Assembly (NCBI GenBank): GCA_902776475.1
Contig: CACYQD010000001.1
Span: 166,831 to 230,830, forward strand
Length of the DNA: 64,000 bases
Origin: an uncultured Prevotellaceae bacterium
GTDB lineage: Bacteria > Bacteroidota > Bacteroidia > Bacteroidales > Bacteroidaceae
Direction: 5' to 3'
Shown: positions 17,120 through 26,650 of the stretch, in pieces
Position numbering within the stretch: the stretch's first letter is position 1
Layout of the letters: every line of letters starts with the position of its first letter
Position numbers and translations under genes: made by a program
The notes under the pieces: generated by a model
Databases searched by the model: none
What the model was told of the DNA's origin: nothing
The model's input: the letters and a program-made list of their open reading frames with translations, nothing else

Positions 17120-17790
17120 CAATAGACTCTCTCACCAAATATCGTGGTGCCCACACGTACAAGCGTACTCCTGCACTGGCAGGCGATGGGATAATCATGG
17201 CTCATCCCCCAACTGCGCTCGCAGAAATAATCGACGTCGGCAAAATAGGCGGCCTTCACCTCATCGAAGAAGTCGGCAGCCATTGTCATCTCCTGCCTGA
17301 TCTGCTCCTCGTCCTCCACGTAGGAGGCCATCATCATCAGTCCACAGATGCGCACATGTGACAGGGTGCGCCACTCTCCATCGGCCAGCAACTGACGGCA
17401 ATCATCAAGCGTGAGACCATATTTGGTCTCTTCTTCTGCGATATGGAGTTCAAGGAGCACATCGACCACCCTGCCGCACCGGGCAGCCTGACGGTCGATC
17501 TCACGCAGCAACTTCATGGAGTCCACGGCCTCTATCATCGAGATGTAGGGCACGATGTATTTCACCTTATTGGTTTGGAGGTGACCGATGAAATGCCACT
17601 GGATGTCAGCGGGAAGCTGCTCGTGCTTGACTTGAAGTTCCTGCACATGACTCTCACCGAAGAGGCGCTGTCCCTCGCTGTAGGCCGACAGGATGCTCTC
17701 CTTCGGGTGGTATTTGCTCACAGCCACAAGCCGGACACCGCCGGGCAGACTGTCGAGCACCTGATGCAGATGACTACTGATCGCATCCAT
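17119..17790 (-). CDS. yggS: YggS/PLPBP family pyridoxal-phosphate homeostasis protein
   Basis: This 223-residue protein of the alanine-racemase-fold PLPBP family binds pyridoxal 5'-phosphate and buffers its supply in the cytoplasm. Motifs in order are LVAVSKYHP with the PLP-binding Lys26, WHFIGHLQTNK, a modified ICGLMMMAS segment, GMSHDYPIA and STLVRVGTTIFG near the C-terminus. The length is typical. The gene lies 4 bp after the DUF4494 gene and overlaps the carboxylesterase start, so the three probably form one operon. Confidence 0.93.
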   Translation of the reverse strand: MDAISSHLHQVLDSLPGGVRLVAVSKYHPKESILSAYSEGQRLFGESHVQELQVKHEQLPADIQWHFIGHLQTNKVKYIVPYISMIEAVDSMKLLREIDRQAARCGRVVDVLLELHIAEEETKYGLTLDDCRQLLADGEWRTLSHVRICGLMMMASYVEDEEQIRQEMTMAADFFDEVKAAYFADVDYFCERSWGMSHDYPIACQCRSTLVRVGTTIFGERVY

Positions 17791-17794
17791 ATCC

Positions 17795-18274
17795 TTACTC
17801 TTCTGATGCGGATTCCTTCACTGCGGCGGGTGCCTTATGCTCAAAGACATCCATGATCTGTGTCTCAGCCAGACTGGCAATCACGTATTCAATCAGCGTG
17901 GTGCCCATCACCTCCTCGATGTGCTTCACAGCCACAGGAAGAGAGCCTGCCTGCACGAGGTAATAGACATTGGACCGCTTCTCCTTCTCCGTCTTCTCAT
18001 CGATGGTGATGAACTGCAGTTTGGCTTTATACCAACGGTCGTCGGCATCAGCCTCGCTGAAGAAAATCTCCTTATAGGTGGCTTTCTTGATGTCCGACAC
18101 CTCAAATTCTCCACTGATATAGGAGGACATCTCGTCGGTGATGGATGACTCTGCCTCCGTGAAACTCAGGGCATCAACGACATACTGTTCGGTCACCTTT
18201 TTCTGAAGGCCATCATCCATGGTTTTCTCATAACGTATCTTGGTCTCAAACCAATCTGCTGTTCTTGATCTCAT
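17795..18274 (-). CDS. DUF4494 domain-containing protein
   Basis: This 159-residue cytoplasmic protein without signal peptide or membrane segment matches the Bacteroidetes family DUF4494. It opens with DWFETKIRYEKTMDDG, has VTEQYVVDALSFTEAE and KATYKEIFFSEADADDRWYKAKL in the middle, and ends with an Ala/Glu/Lys tail. The family's function is unknown; its conserved place before yggS in this operon is the only clue. A minus-7-like box TACTTTTG lies at 18323-18316 on the minus strand, about 40 bp upstream, without a clear minus-33 element. Confidence 0.85.
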   Translation of the reverse strand: MRSRTADWFETKIRYEKTMDDGLQKKVTEQYVVDALSFTEAESSITDEMSSYISGEFEVSDIKKATYKEIFFSEADADDRWYKAKLQFITIDEKTEKEKRSNVYYLVQAGSLPVAVKHIEEVMGTTLIEYVIASLAETQIMDVFEHKAPAAVKESASEE

Positions 18275-18363
18275 TTGATATTTGATTTTTGATTTTATAG
18301 TAATGAACTGAGCCGCAAAAGTACGTAAAAATTCTGACTTTCATGCGGCATTTGGAGAAAAAA

Positions 18364-19500
18364 CTATTTCCCAAGACATTTCAACATCAACCGTGCGGCA
18401 TGAGCCGGAGCGTCTGTCTCACCTATCCGCTGGCGCATCTCTGCGTAACCGCTAAGTTGGGTGTCACGGCTTTTTCCTCCTGGCAGAAGGTCGCCCAATT
18501 CAGAGAGCATCCGCTCGACAGAGAACGTGTCCACTACCAGTTCCGGGACTATTTCCTTGTCTGCAATCAGGTTGACCAATGACACATATTTCACCTTGAG
18601 CAAAAGCCGGCGTAAAAAGCCCCAGAACCAAGGAGCCGGTGCAGCGTAGCACACCACCTGAGGCACGTCGAAAAGTGCGGTCTCGAGGGTCGCCGTACCA
18701 CTGGTCACCAAGGCGGCAGTGGCATGTGACAACAAGGCATAGGTGTCGTTGTGCACCATCTTCAGTGCACTTCCTCCGACAAATCCCTGATAGTATGCAT
18801 CCTCAACAGAGGGTGCGCAAGCCAAGACAAACTGGTAATCAGGAAACTGTTCGATGGCCTTCATCATCCGAGGAAGGTTGTCCTTGATCTCCGTCTTCCG
18901 GCTGCCCGCCAGAAGGGCAACAATCGGTTTTGGGGAGAGGTTGTTCCGCTGACAGAATTGTAAGAAAGTTTCATTGTAATTTTTCTTAAATTCACTAACC
19001 TCATCAGCGGTGGGATTACCCACATAGTGGATGGGGTAACCGTGTTTCTTTTCATAGAAAGGCACTTCGAAGGGAAGGATGGAGAACAACTCATCCACAT
19101 CCCGCTTGATGTTCTTGATGCGATGCTCTTTCCAGGCCCAGATTTTCGGCGAGATGTAATAATAGACTTTCGCCAGATGATGTTGGTGAACGTACTTTGC
19201 GATACTGAGGTTGAAACCGGGATAGTCAACCAGAATGACGGCATCCGGATGCCACTGACGGATATCTTCCTTACAGTTTTTCATATTCTTGAAAATCGCC
19301 GGCAGATGAGCCATCACCGTCAGGAAACCCATATACGCAGTGTCTTTATAATGCCGCACAAGGGTTCCTCCCTCTGCGGCCATCAAATCACCTCCAAAGA
19401 AGCGGAACTCTGCTTCTTTGTCAGCATTTTTCAGCGCTTTCATCAAGTGTGAGGCATGCAGGTCGCCACTGGCCTCACCCACAATCAGATAATATCTCAT
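18364..19500 (-). CDS. lpxB: Lipid-A-disaccharide synthase
   Basis: This 378-residue GT19 glycosyltransferase joins UDP-2,3-diacylglucosamine and lipid X to form the lipid A disaccharide at the inner membrane. Visible motifs are IVGEASGDLHASHLM at the N-terminus, FFGGDLMAAEGG, the WAWKEHRI segment, VALLAGSRKTEI and SGTATLETAL near the nucleotide-sugar site. Length is normal for the family. It follows surE with only 4 bp between, so the two are expected to be one transcript. Confidence 0.96.
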   Translation of the reverse strand: MRYYLIVGEASGDLHASHLMKALKNADKEAEFRFFGGDLMAAEGGTLVRHYKDTAYMGFLTVMAHLPAIFKNMKNCKEDIRQWHPDAVILVDYPGFNLSIAKYVHQHHLAKVYYYISPKIWAWKEHRIKNIKRDVDELFSILPFEVPFYEKKHGYPIHYVGNPTADEVSEFKKNYNETFLQFCQRNNLSPKPIVALLAGSRKTEIKDNLPRMMKAIEQFPDYQFVLACAPSVEDAYYQGFVGGSALKMVHNDTYALLSHATAALVTSGTATLETALFDVPQVVCYAAPAPWFWGFLRRLLLKVKYVSLVNLIADKEIVPELVVDTFSVERMLSELGDLLPGGKSRDTQLSGYAEMRQRIGETDAPAHAARLMLKCLGK

Positions 19501-19504
19501 AGCC

Positions 19505-20296
19505 TTATTTTGACGGTGTGGTGACCGAACTGAAATCCCATGACTCCATCTCCTTCATCATGGCATAGTTGGTGACGTCATATTGTGTCGGTGTGATGGC
19601 CACATAGCCATGCGTGAGCGCCCAGTTGTCGGTGTCCTCAGCTTCCGGCTCGTCATTGCGGTAACGACCGACCATCCAGAAATAGTCATATCCCCTGGGA
19701 TGGTGCTCCTTGACACATTCATCATACCATGTGCCATGGGCCATCCGGCAAATACGCACACCCTTGAAATCTCCCAAGGGGAAGTTGACATTCAGACATA
19801 CGCCCTTGGGAAGCCCTTCGGCAAGTATCTTGTTGGTAATCATCCTGATATAGGGCCTCAGGGGCTCAAAATCGGCATCCTCCCTGTAGTCGCAGAGCGA
19901 GAACGCCACCGAGGGGATGTATTTCATGCAACCCTCGAGTGTCACTCCCATCGTACCGGAATAATGGGTGTTGACCGAGGCATTGTCGCCATGGTTGATG
20001 CCACCGATGATCATGTCGGGATTGCGGTCTGTAAAAAACTGGTTGAGCGCCAGTTTCACGCAGTCCACCGGGGTGCCGTTGGAAGACCACACCTCCAGTC
20101 CCTCTTCTTTCCTCCGTTGTTCCAGGCGCAGGTATTGCGTCGCAGAGAAAGCACAGGCATAACCAGACCTGGCAGCATCAGGGGCACACACAAAGAGGTC
20201 GGCGATGTCACGAAGCATGTCAATCAGACTGTTGATGCCCTTGGCCATATAGCCGTCATCGTTGGAAATAAGTATTAACGGTCTCTTAAAATTCAT
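19505..20296 (-). CDS. surE: 5'/3'-nucleotidase SurE
   Basis: This 263-residue survival protein SurE is a metal-dependent phosphatase acting on nucleoside monophosphates. The diagnostic N-terminus is ILISNDDGYMAKGI, containing the metal-binding Asp pair. GTPVDCV, IIGGINHGDN, the STHYSGTMGVTLEG-like NTHYSGT stretch and NVNFP complete the family pattern. It is cytoplasmic. It is the first gene of a surE-lpxB unit. A minus-7 box, TACTTTTG, lies at 20326-20319 on the minus strand; no clear minus-33 box was found. Confidence 0.96.
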   Translation of the reverse strand: MNFKRPLILISNDDGYMAKGINSLIDMLRDIADLFVCAPDAARSGYACAFSATQYLRLEQRRKEEGLEVWSSNGTPVDCVKLALNQFFTDRNPDMIIGGINHGDNASVNTHYSGTMGVTLEGCMKYIPSVAFSLCDYREDADFEPLRPYIRMITNKILAEGLPKGVCLNVNFPLGDFKGVRICRMAHGTWYDECVKEHHPRGYDYFWMVGRYRNDEPEAEDTDNWALTHGYVAITPTQYDVTNYAMMKEMESWDFSSVTTPSK

Positions 20297-20406
20297 AAAT
20301 AACCTTTAGTTTTGGCTGCAAAAGTACGAAAAAAGGTTTAAAATATATGATTCTCACATAAAATATGTAACTTTGCAGTCAATTTACGATTATCAGAAAC
20401 GACTAA
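20297..20406. promoter_or_regulatory. Divergent promoter region of surE and parA
   Basis: It contains a minus-strand TACTTTTG (20326-20319) facing surE and a plus-strand TAACTTTG (20368-20375) facing parA. Neither has a good TTTG element at 19-20 bp, so both are called from the minus-7 box alone. Confidence 0.5.
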
Positions 20407-21171
20407 ATGGGAAAAATCATAGCATTAGCCAACCAGAAAGGCGGTGTCGGAAAAACCACCACATCGATCAACCTCGCTGCTTCGCTGGCGACGCTCGAAA
20501 AGACGGTCCTTGTCATCGATGCCGACCCACAGGCCAACGCATCAAGCGGACTTGGGGTCGATGTGAATACGCTGGAGACCTCTCTTTATGAGTGCCTGAT
20601 AGGTGAGTGTGGCGTCAAAGACGCCATCTACACCACTGACATCGAGGGACTGGACATCATCCCCAGCCACATCGACCTTGTTGGGGCTGAGATTGAGATG
20701 CTCAATATAGAAAACAGGGAGAAATTCATCAGCAAACTGCTCGCTCCCATCCGCAGTGATTATGACTACATCCTCATCGACTGCTCCCCGTCACTGGGAC
20801 TGATCACCGTCAACGCCCTCACGGCCGCCGACTCGGTCATCATCCCCGTGCAGTGTGAGTATTTCGCCCTGGAGGGCATAGGCAAACTGCTCAACACCAT
20901 CAAGATCATCAAAAGCAAACTCAACCCGAAGCTGGAAATTGAGGGATTCCTCCTGACGATGTATGACAGCCGTCTGCGCCTGGCCAACCAGATCTACGAC
21001 GAGGTGAAGCGCCACTTCCAGGAACTGGTGTTCAAAACCGTCATCCAGCGCAACGTGAAACTCAGCGAGAGTCCAAGCCACGGACTGCCCGTCATCCTCT
21101 ACGACGCAGAGAGCACCGGCAGCAAAAACCACCTGGCCCTCGCCAAGGAAATCATCAACAAAAACAGCTGA
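20407..21171 (+). CDS. parA: ParA family chromosome-partitioning ATPase
   Basis: This 254-residue deviant Walker-A ATPase carries KGGVGKTT at residues 11-18, with the signature first Lys. It also has VIDADPQANASSGLG and the Walker-B-like YDYILIDCSPSLG. With ParB it segregates replicated chromosome origins by ATP-dependent DNA binding. Length is typical of chromosomal Soj/ParA. The gene heads the run parA-parB-DUF5683-lytic transglycosylase-rel. Its last codons and stop lie in the first copy of a 31-bp tandem repeat. Confidence 0.96.
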   Translation: MGKIIALANQKGGVGKTTTSINLAASLATLEKTVLVIDADPQANASSGLGVDVNTLETSLYECLIGECGVKDAIYTTDIEGLDIIPSHIDLVGAEIEMLNIENREKFISKLLAPIRSDYDYILIDCSPSLGLITVNALTAADSVIIPVQCEYFALEGIGKLLNTIKIIKSKLNPKLEIEGFLLTMYDSRLRLANQIYDEVKRHFQELVFKTVIQRNVKLSESPSHGLPVILYDAESTGSKNHLALAKEIINKNS

Positions 21172-21227
21172 CCGACTGAAAATCAGCAATAAGAAAAGCT
21201 GACCGACTGAAAATCAGCAATGAAAAA
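21166..21227 (+). repeat. 31-bp tandem duplication spanning the parA stop codon
   Basis: Copy 1 is 21166-21196 and copy 2 is 21197-21227; they differ only near their 3' ends. Each copy begins AGCTGACCGACTGAAAATCA and contains the inverted pair GCTGA/TCAGC, so both can fold as small hairpins. The parA TGA (21169-21171) is inside copy 1, so copy 2 carries a duplicate of the stop region. Confidence 0.9.
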
Positions 21228-21287
21228 AGCCAGGGGCACTCGGAAACCACTTAAAGCCCCGGCACAAGAAAAGCGAATCACAAGATC

Positions 21288-22181
21288 ATGGCAGTAAAGA
21301 AAAAATTCAACGCACTGGGCAGAGGATTGGATGCCCTTATCTCCACCGAAGAGGTGAAGCCGCAGGGCAGCAGTACCATCAACGAGATACCCCTCGACCA
21401 AATCGAGGCCAACCCCAACCAACCCCGAAGGGAGTTTGATGAGGAAACGCTACAAGAACTGGCCAACAGCATCCGGGAAATAGGTATCGTGCAACCCATC
21501 ACCCTGAGGCAGACCGGCAACGACAAATTCCAGATCATTGCTGGAGAGCGGCGCTGGCGCGCCTCACAGTTGGCAGGGCTTACCACCATTCCGGCCTACG
21601 TCCGCACCATCAACGATGAGAACGTGATGGAGATGGCCCTGGTGGAGAACATCCAGCGCGAGGACCTCAATGCCATCGAGATCGCCCTCGCCTATGCTCA
21701 CCTGTTGGAACAGGAGGGCATGACGCAGGAAAAAGTGGCAGACAGAGTCGGGAAGAGCCGTGTCGCCGTGGCCAACTACCTGCGGCTGCTCAAACTGCCC
21801 GCCCAGGTGCAGATGGCCCTGCAGAAGCGGACCATTGACATGGGACATGCCCGCGCCCTGCTCTCTCTCGACAGTCCTTCCCAGCAACTGCAGGTGTTCG
21901 AGGCCATCCAGCGCAACGGATCCTCGGTGCGGCAAGTGGAGGAGTTGGTCAAGAAGATCAAAAACGGTGAGAAAATCGACCTCAATAAGAAGAAAGGGGC
22001 CACCGGCAACCGTCTTCCGGAGGAGTTTGACATCCTTCGCAAGCAACTGACCAGTTTCTTCCGCACCAAGATCTCCCTCAACATCTCACCCTCCGGAAAA
22101 GGCAAGATCAGCATCCCCTTCTCCGATGAGGAGGAACTGGAGCGAATCATGACCCTGTTGGACAACCTGAGGAAAAACTGA
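21288..22181 (+). CDS. parB: ParB family partition protein
   Basis: This 297-residue ParB/Spo0J binds parS sites and loads ParA and SMC onto the origin region. The N-terminal ParB domain (about 28-120) has IPLDQIEANPNQPRREF and the CTP-binding GERRWRAS box. A helix-turn-helix follows (EKVADRVGKSRVAVANYLRL, about 148-167), then a Lys-rich linker and a C-terminal dimerisation region (about 245-297). It lies 116 bp after parA. No parS-like palindrome was noticed beside it. Confidence 0.95.
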   Translation: MAVKKKFNALGRGLDALISTEEVKPQGSSTINEIPLDQIEANPNQPRREFDEETLQELANSIREIGIVQPITLRQTGNDKFQIIAGERRWRASQLAGLTTIPAYVRTINDENVMEMALVENIQREDLNAIEIALAYAHLLEQEGMTQEKVADRVGKSRVAVANYLRLLKLPAQVQMALQKRTIDMGHARALLSLDSPSQQLQVFEAIQRNGSSVRQVEELVKKIKNGEKIDLNKKKGATGNRLPEEFDILRKQLTSFFRTKISLNISPSGKGKISIPFSDEEELERIMTLLDNLRKN

Positions 22182-22188
22182 CGCCACC

Positions 22189-22953
22189 GTGAAAATAAGC
22201 GAGAGACTCCTCAGATGCATGGTCCTGACGATGATGCTGATGGCCACAACCTTCACGGTTTGGGGCCAGGACGACAGCACCGCCGTCAAGGTTGCCATTC
22301 CTGACTACGCAGACGAAGGAAAACTGGACCCGACCTTCAATGATATCATATCCTGGTCGGACAGTACGGATGCTGCCGACTTCAGGATGCTGGCCGCCGA
22401 CTCCCTGCCTTCGAGGCGTCTGAAACGAGACTGGAACACGTGGAAACCTGACCCCAAGCGTGCGCTGTGGCTGGCCATCGTACTGCCAGGAGCCGGACAA
22501 ATCTACAACCGCAAGTACTGGAAACTCCCCATCGTGTATGGGGGATTCGTCGGATGTGTCTATGCCCTGCAATGGAACAACCAGATGTATCGTGACTACT
22601 CACAGGCCTATCTCGACATCATGGACGGGAACCCCGCGACGCAGAGTTACAACCAATTCATCCACCTCGGCAACCGGATCGACAGTCACAATGAGGCCAA
22701 CGAGACCCGCTACAGGTCACTCTTCAAGAAGCGTAAGGACTACTACCGCCGCTACCGCGACCTGAGTTTCTTCGTCCTCCTCGGCGTTTACGCCCTCTCC
22801 GTGCTCGACGCCTATGTAGATGCCTCGCTCTCTGACTTTGACATCAGTAAAGACCTATCTATGAGAGTATCACCCACGGTCATCAACAGCAAGACTGACC
22901 GCAACCCTCTGAAATCAAGCGCATTGGGACTACAATGCAGCCTCACATTCTAA
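22189..22953 (+). CDS. DUF5683 domain-containing membrane protein
   Basis: This 254-residue protein starts with GTG at 22189, 7 bp after parB, giving a signal-like N-terminus ending TFTVWGQ. An ATG at 22219 is the alternative. After a polar region comes the DUF5683 core: WKPDPKRALWLAIVLPGAGQ, IYNRKYWKLPIVYGGFVGC and a later hydrophobic segment around FFVLLGVYALSVLDAYVDA. The family is specific to Bacteroidetes and often sits between parB and a lytic transglycosylase, as here. Its function is unknown; an envelope role is inferred. Confidence 0.87.
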   Translation: MKISERLLRCMVLTMMLMATTFTVWGQDDSTAVKVAIPDYADEGKLDPTFNDIISWSDSTDAADFRMLAADSLPSRRLKRDWNTWKPDPKRALWLAIVLPGAGQIYNRKYWKLPIVYGGFVGCVYALQWNNQMYRDYSQAYLDIMDGNPATQSYNQFIHLGNRIDSHNEANETRYRSLFKKRKDYYRRYRDLSFFVLLGVYALSVLDAYVDASLSDFDISKDLSMRVSPTVINSKTDRNPLKSSALGLQCSLTF

Positions 22954-23005
22954 TGGCGTGACATGCCAAGCGACCCCAAACACTCAAAAAAGAAGAAGAC
23001 ACCCA

Positions 23006-24286
23006 ATGAAGAAAACCAAACTGATCCTTATCGCCGCCATCCTGACCTGTGGCCTCTGCCATGTGTCAGCACAGATCCATGAAGATTATGAGATTCTTTT
23101 CACTGACGATGAGGGGAAGCAAGAAATCATCGAAGTGCCTGAGGGCATGACAGACTATGTCTCCGCATTAGACAGTCTGCTGATCCTCTTCCACGACAAC
23201 GCCCTTGTCATCGACGACGCCTGCGAGTCGAGCGACGAGAACCCCTATTACAGCGATGAGGTGATCGCCGAACGCCTCAGCAGGATGCCCAACAGCATCG
23301 AGATGCCTTTCAACTCCGTGGTGAGGCAGTTCATCGACCGCTACACCAACCGCATGCGCCGTTCGGTGAGCGTGATGCTCGGCACATCCAATTTCTACAT
23401 GCCCATCTTCGAACAAGCGCTGGAATCCTATAATGTTCCGCTTGAATTGAAATACCTGCCCGTCATCGAGTCTGCACTCAACCCCAAAGCGGTGTCAAGG
23501 GTGGGAGCGACAGGACTGTGGCAGTTTATGCTCGCCACTGGCAAACAATACGGACTGCGTGTCAACTCCCTCGTCGATGACCGCCGCGACCCCATCCGGG
23601 CTTCCTATGCCGCAGCACGTTACCTGCGCGACCTCTACCGCATCTTCGGCGACTGGACATTGGCCATCGCCGCCTACAACTGCGGACCAGAGAATGTCAA
23701 CAAGGCCATCCGAAGAAGCGGCGGCAGCATGGACTACTGGAAGATCTACCCTTATCTGCCCTCCGAGACACGCGGATACGTGCCCGCTTTCATCGCAGCC
23801 AACTACGTCATGAACTACTATTGCGAGCACAACATCTGTCCGATGCTCACCAACCTGCCCGAGCACACCGACACCGTGGTGGTCAACCACAACGTGTCAT
23901 TCGCCTCCATCGCCAAGTTCTGCGACATCGACATCAGTCTGCTGCGCGACCTAAACCCGCAGTACCGCCGCGACCTGGTCAACGGCCTCACCGAACCATC
24001 GACCATCCGCATGCCATTGGCATCAGTCAACAAATTCCTGGAACAGCAGGACAGCATCATGAGCTATGACGCCATCCATACAGGCGGCCACCGCACCTAT
24101 GTGGCTGTGGACGAGAGCCGCCCGAAGGCCACCACGTCACATCGCTCGTCAAGCAGTTCGCAACGCACATACAGCCGGTCTGGAAAAAGTTCCAGCCAAG
24201 CCACCTCAAGATACGGCAGGAGCGCCAAGGGAGGCAGTTCCGCCGGACAATCAACCAAAACAAGAAAAAGAGGCCGCAGAGGCTGA
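23006..24286 (+). CDS. Membrane-bound lytic murein transglycosylase (MltD-like)
   Basis: This 426-residue enzyme starts at the ATG at 23006, giving the signal peptide MKKTKLILIAAILTCGLCHVSA. The SLT domain (about 135-290) has the catalytic Glu155 in LPVIESALNPKA, then GATGLWQFM, DPIRASYAAARYL and IAAYNCGPENVNKA, the usual order for family 1 lytic transglycosylases. A LysM-like segment follows (HNVSFASIAKFCDI to LRDLNP), then a Ser/Arg/Lys-rich tail. It would cleave peptidoglycan in the periplasm. It is probably cotranscribed with DUF5683. Confidence 0.93.
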   Translation: MKKTKLILIAAILTCGLCHVSAQIHEDYEILFTDDEGKQEIIEVPEGMTDYVSALDSLLILFHDNALVIDDACESSDENPYYSDEVIAERLSRMPNSIEMPFNSVVRQFIDRYTNRMRRSVSVMLGTSNFYMPIFEQALESYNVPLELKYLPVIESALNPKAVSRVGATGLWQFMLATGKQYGLRVNSLVDDRRDPIRASYAAARYLRDLYRIFGDWTLAIAAYNCGPENVNKAIRRSGGSMDYWKIYPYLPSETRGYVPAFIAANYVMNYYCEHNICPMLTNLPEHTDTVVVNHNVSFASIAKFCDIDISLLRDLNPQYRRDLVNGLTEPSTIRMPLASVNKFLEQQDSIMSYDAIHTGGHRTYVAVDESRPKATTSHRSSSSSQRTYSRSGKSSSQATSRYGRSAKGGSSAGQSTKTRKRGRRG

Positions 24287-24305
24287 CAACCTTAAATGAC
24301 GATAC

Positions 24306-26597
24306 ATGGACGAAATCAATCAACACGCCAAAGAAACTGAACATGAAGTAGATGACGACATGATGGTGGAAGAAGCCTACCAACGGTTGCTCAAAAGCTA
24401 CCTGTCTTCTCCGCACCGCAAGAAAGTGGACATCATCAACAAGGCATTCAATTTCGCTCGCCAGGCACACAAAGGCGTGCGGCGTCTGTCCGGCGAGCCC
24501 TATATCATGCACCCCATCTCCGTGGCACTGATCGCCTCGGAGGAAATGGGACTCGGCTCGACCAGTATCTGCTCCGCCCTGCTCCACGACGTGGTGGAAG
24601 ACACCGACTATACCGTGGAGGACATCGAGACCATTTTCGGCCAGAAAGTAGCACAGATCGTCGACGGACTGACCAAGATCTCAGGAGGCATCTTTGGCGA
24701 CCAGGCATCGGCACAGGCCGCCAACTTCAAAAAACTGCTGCTCACCATGAGCGATGACATCCGTGTGATCCTCATCAAGATCTGCGACCGCCTGCACAAT
24801 ATGCGTACGCTGAGCAGCCAACCGGCCAACAAACAGTACAAGATTGCCGGAGAGACACTCTACATCTACGCACCGCTGGCCAACCGCCTGGGACTGAACA
24901 AGATCAAGAACGAACTGGAAGACCTGAGTTTCAAATACGAGCATCCCTCGGAATACGAAAACATCAAAGACCGTCTGGCCACAACCGAGCAAACCCGTAA
25001 CATCCTCTTTGAGGAATTCACTGCTCCCATCCGCAAGGCGCTCGACAAGATGGGGATGGACTATGAGATCAGGGCACGCGTGAAAGCACCCTACTCCATC
25101 TGGATGAAGATGCAGAACAAGAACGTCACGTTCAAGGAAATCTATGACATCCTCGCCGTCAGAATCATCTTCACTCCCAAGAGCCGTGAGACCGAAATCG
25201 ACGAGTGCTTCAAGGTCTACGTGGCCATCAGCAAACTCTACGTCTCACACCCCGACCGCATGCGCGACTGGCTCAACCATCCCAAAGCCAACGGCTATCA
25301 GGCTCTGCATGTCACCCTGATGTCGAAACAGGGAAAATGGGTCGAGGTGCAAATCCGTTCGAAACGGATGGACGAGATCGCCGAACAGGGTTTCGCCGCC
25401 CACTGGAAATACAAGGACGGAGAGGTGGCTGAGGACAGTGAACTGAGCAACTGGCTGCATACCATCAAGGAGATCCTCGACGACCCACAGCCCGACGCCA
25501 TGGATTTCCTCGACACCATCAAACTCAACCTCTTCGCCTCCGAAATCTTCGTCTTCACTCCCAAAGGAGAAATCCGCACGATGCCCGCCGGATGCACGGC
25601 GCTTGATTTCGCCTTCCAGATCCACACGTTCCTGGGAAGCCATTGCATCGGTGCCAAGGTCAACCACAAACTCGTCCCGCTGAGTCATCGGCTGCAGAGT
25701 GGCGACCAAGTGGAAATCCTCACCTCGAAGTCACAGCATGTGGATCCCTCGTGGATCAACTTCGCCACGACAGCCAAGGCAAAAGCCAAGATACAGGCCA
25801 TCCTGAGGCGCGATGTCAGGGAAATCCAGAAAGCTGGTGAGAACACGCTACGGGAGTTTCTCGAAAAACATGGGCTCGAGCTCACCACCTCCGCCCTTGA
25901 CCGCCTCTGCGAGTTTCATGACATCCCCAAGCCTGAGAAATTCTTCCAGGCACTGGGCAACAAAAACATCCTCCTCGGAGAGAAAGACATCGACGAACTC
26001 CTCGAGCGCAAATCCAAAGGCTCCACGAAAACGGGATGGCGCAGGCTGGTTCCCTTCCTTGGCTCAGACAAGAAAAAAGAGAAGGAGAAAGACCCCAACA
26101 AGGCCGAGGAGGCCAACGAACCTTTCATCGTCCCCAAGGAGTTCAACCGCAAAAAGCCTTTCTTCATCAATGACGACAATATCAGAAGGCTGATGTTTCC
26201 CTCTTGTTGCCGCCCCATTCCAGGCGATGACATCCTGGGCTTCATCGACAACAAGAACCATCTTGAGATACACCGCCGCGACTGTGATGTGGCCGCCAAA
26301 CTGAAATCCAGTTTCGGCAACCGCATCATCGACGCCAAATGGGACATGCACAGGCAGACGTTCTTCGACGCCACCATCCACATCACCGGCATCGACCGCA
26401 TCGGATTGCTCAATGAAGTCACGGGGGTCATCTCCAGCCAGCTCAATGTCAACATGAAAAAACTGGTCATCTCCTGCAATGACGGCATTTTCGACGGGAC
26501 CATCTCTCTCAGAGTCTATGACCGTCATGAAGTGGAAATCATCATCGATTCCCTCAAGGCCATCAGCGACCTGAAGGAGATCCAACAAATCGTCTAG
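24306..26597 (+). CDS. rel: Bifunctional RelA/SpoT (p)ppGpp synthetase/hydrolase
   Basis: This 763-residue Rel protein makes and breaks the alarmone (p)ppGpp. The hydrolase HD domain is intact, with H94-D95 in LLHDVVEDT, so it should hydrolyse. The synthetase domain (about 240-360) includes YDILAVRIIF and GYQALHVTL. A TGS domain follows (about 405-470, starting IFVFTPKGEI), then a helical region and a C-terminal ACT domain (about 690-763). A Lys/Glu-rich insert near 585-610 is unremarkable. It lies 19 bp after the transglycosylase gene. A CTAG-rich repeat array follows its stop. Confidence 0.96.
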   Translation: MDEINQHAKETEHEVDDDMMVEEAYQRLLKSYLSSPHRKKVDIINKAFNFARQAHKGVRRLSGEPYIMHPISVALIASEEMGLGSTSICSALLHDVVEDTDYTVEDIETIFGQKVAQIVDGLTKISGGIFGDQASAQAANFKKLLLTMSDDIRVILIKICDRLHNMRTLSSQPANKQYKIAGETLYIYAPLANRLGLNKIKNELEDLSFKYEHPSEYENIKDRLATTEQTRNILFEEFTAPIRKALDKMGMDYEIRARVKAPYSIWMKMQNKNVTFKEIYDILAVRIIFTPKSRETEIDECFKVYVAISKLYVSHPDRMRDWLNHPKANGYQALHVTLMSKQGKWVEVQIRSKRMDEIAEQGFAAHWKYKDGEVAEDSELSNWLHTIKEILDDPQPDAMDFLDTIKLNLFASEIFVFTPKGEIRTMPAGCTALDFAFQIHTFLGSHCIGAKVNHKLVPLSHRLQSGDQVEILTSKSQHVDPSWINFATTAKAKAKIQAILRRDVREIQKAGENTLREFLEKHGLELTTSALDRLCEFHDIPKPEKFFQALGNKNILLGEKDIDELLERKSKGSTKTGWRRLVPFLGSDKKKEKEKDPNKAEEANEPFIVPKEFNRKKPFFINDDNIRRLMFPSCCRPIPGDDILGFIDNKNHLEIHRRDCDVAAKLKSSFGNRIIDAKWDMHRQTFFDATIHITGIDRIGLLNEVTGVISSQLNVNMKKLVISCNDGIFDGTISLRVYDRHEVEIIIDSLKAISDLKEIQQIV

Positions 26598-26650
26598 CCC
26601 AGAAGCGATAGGCCATGGCGGCCTATAGTCAGAGCCCAGAGTGGCCAGGA

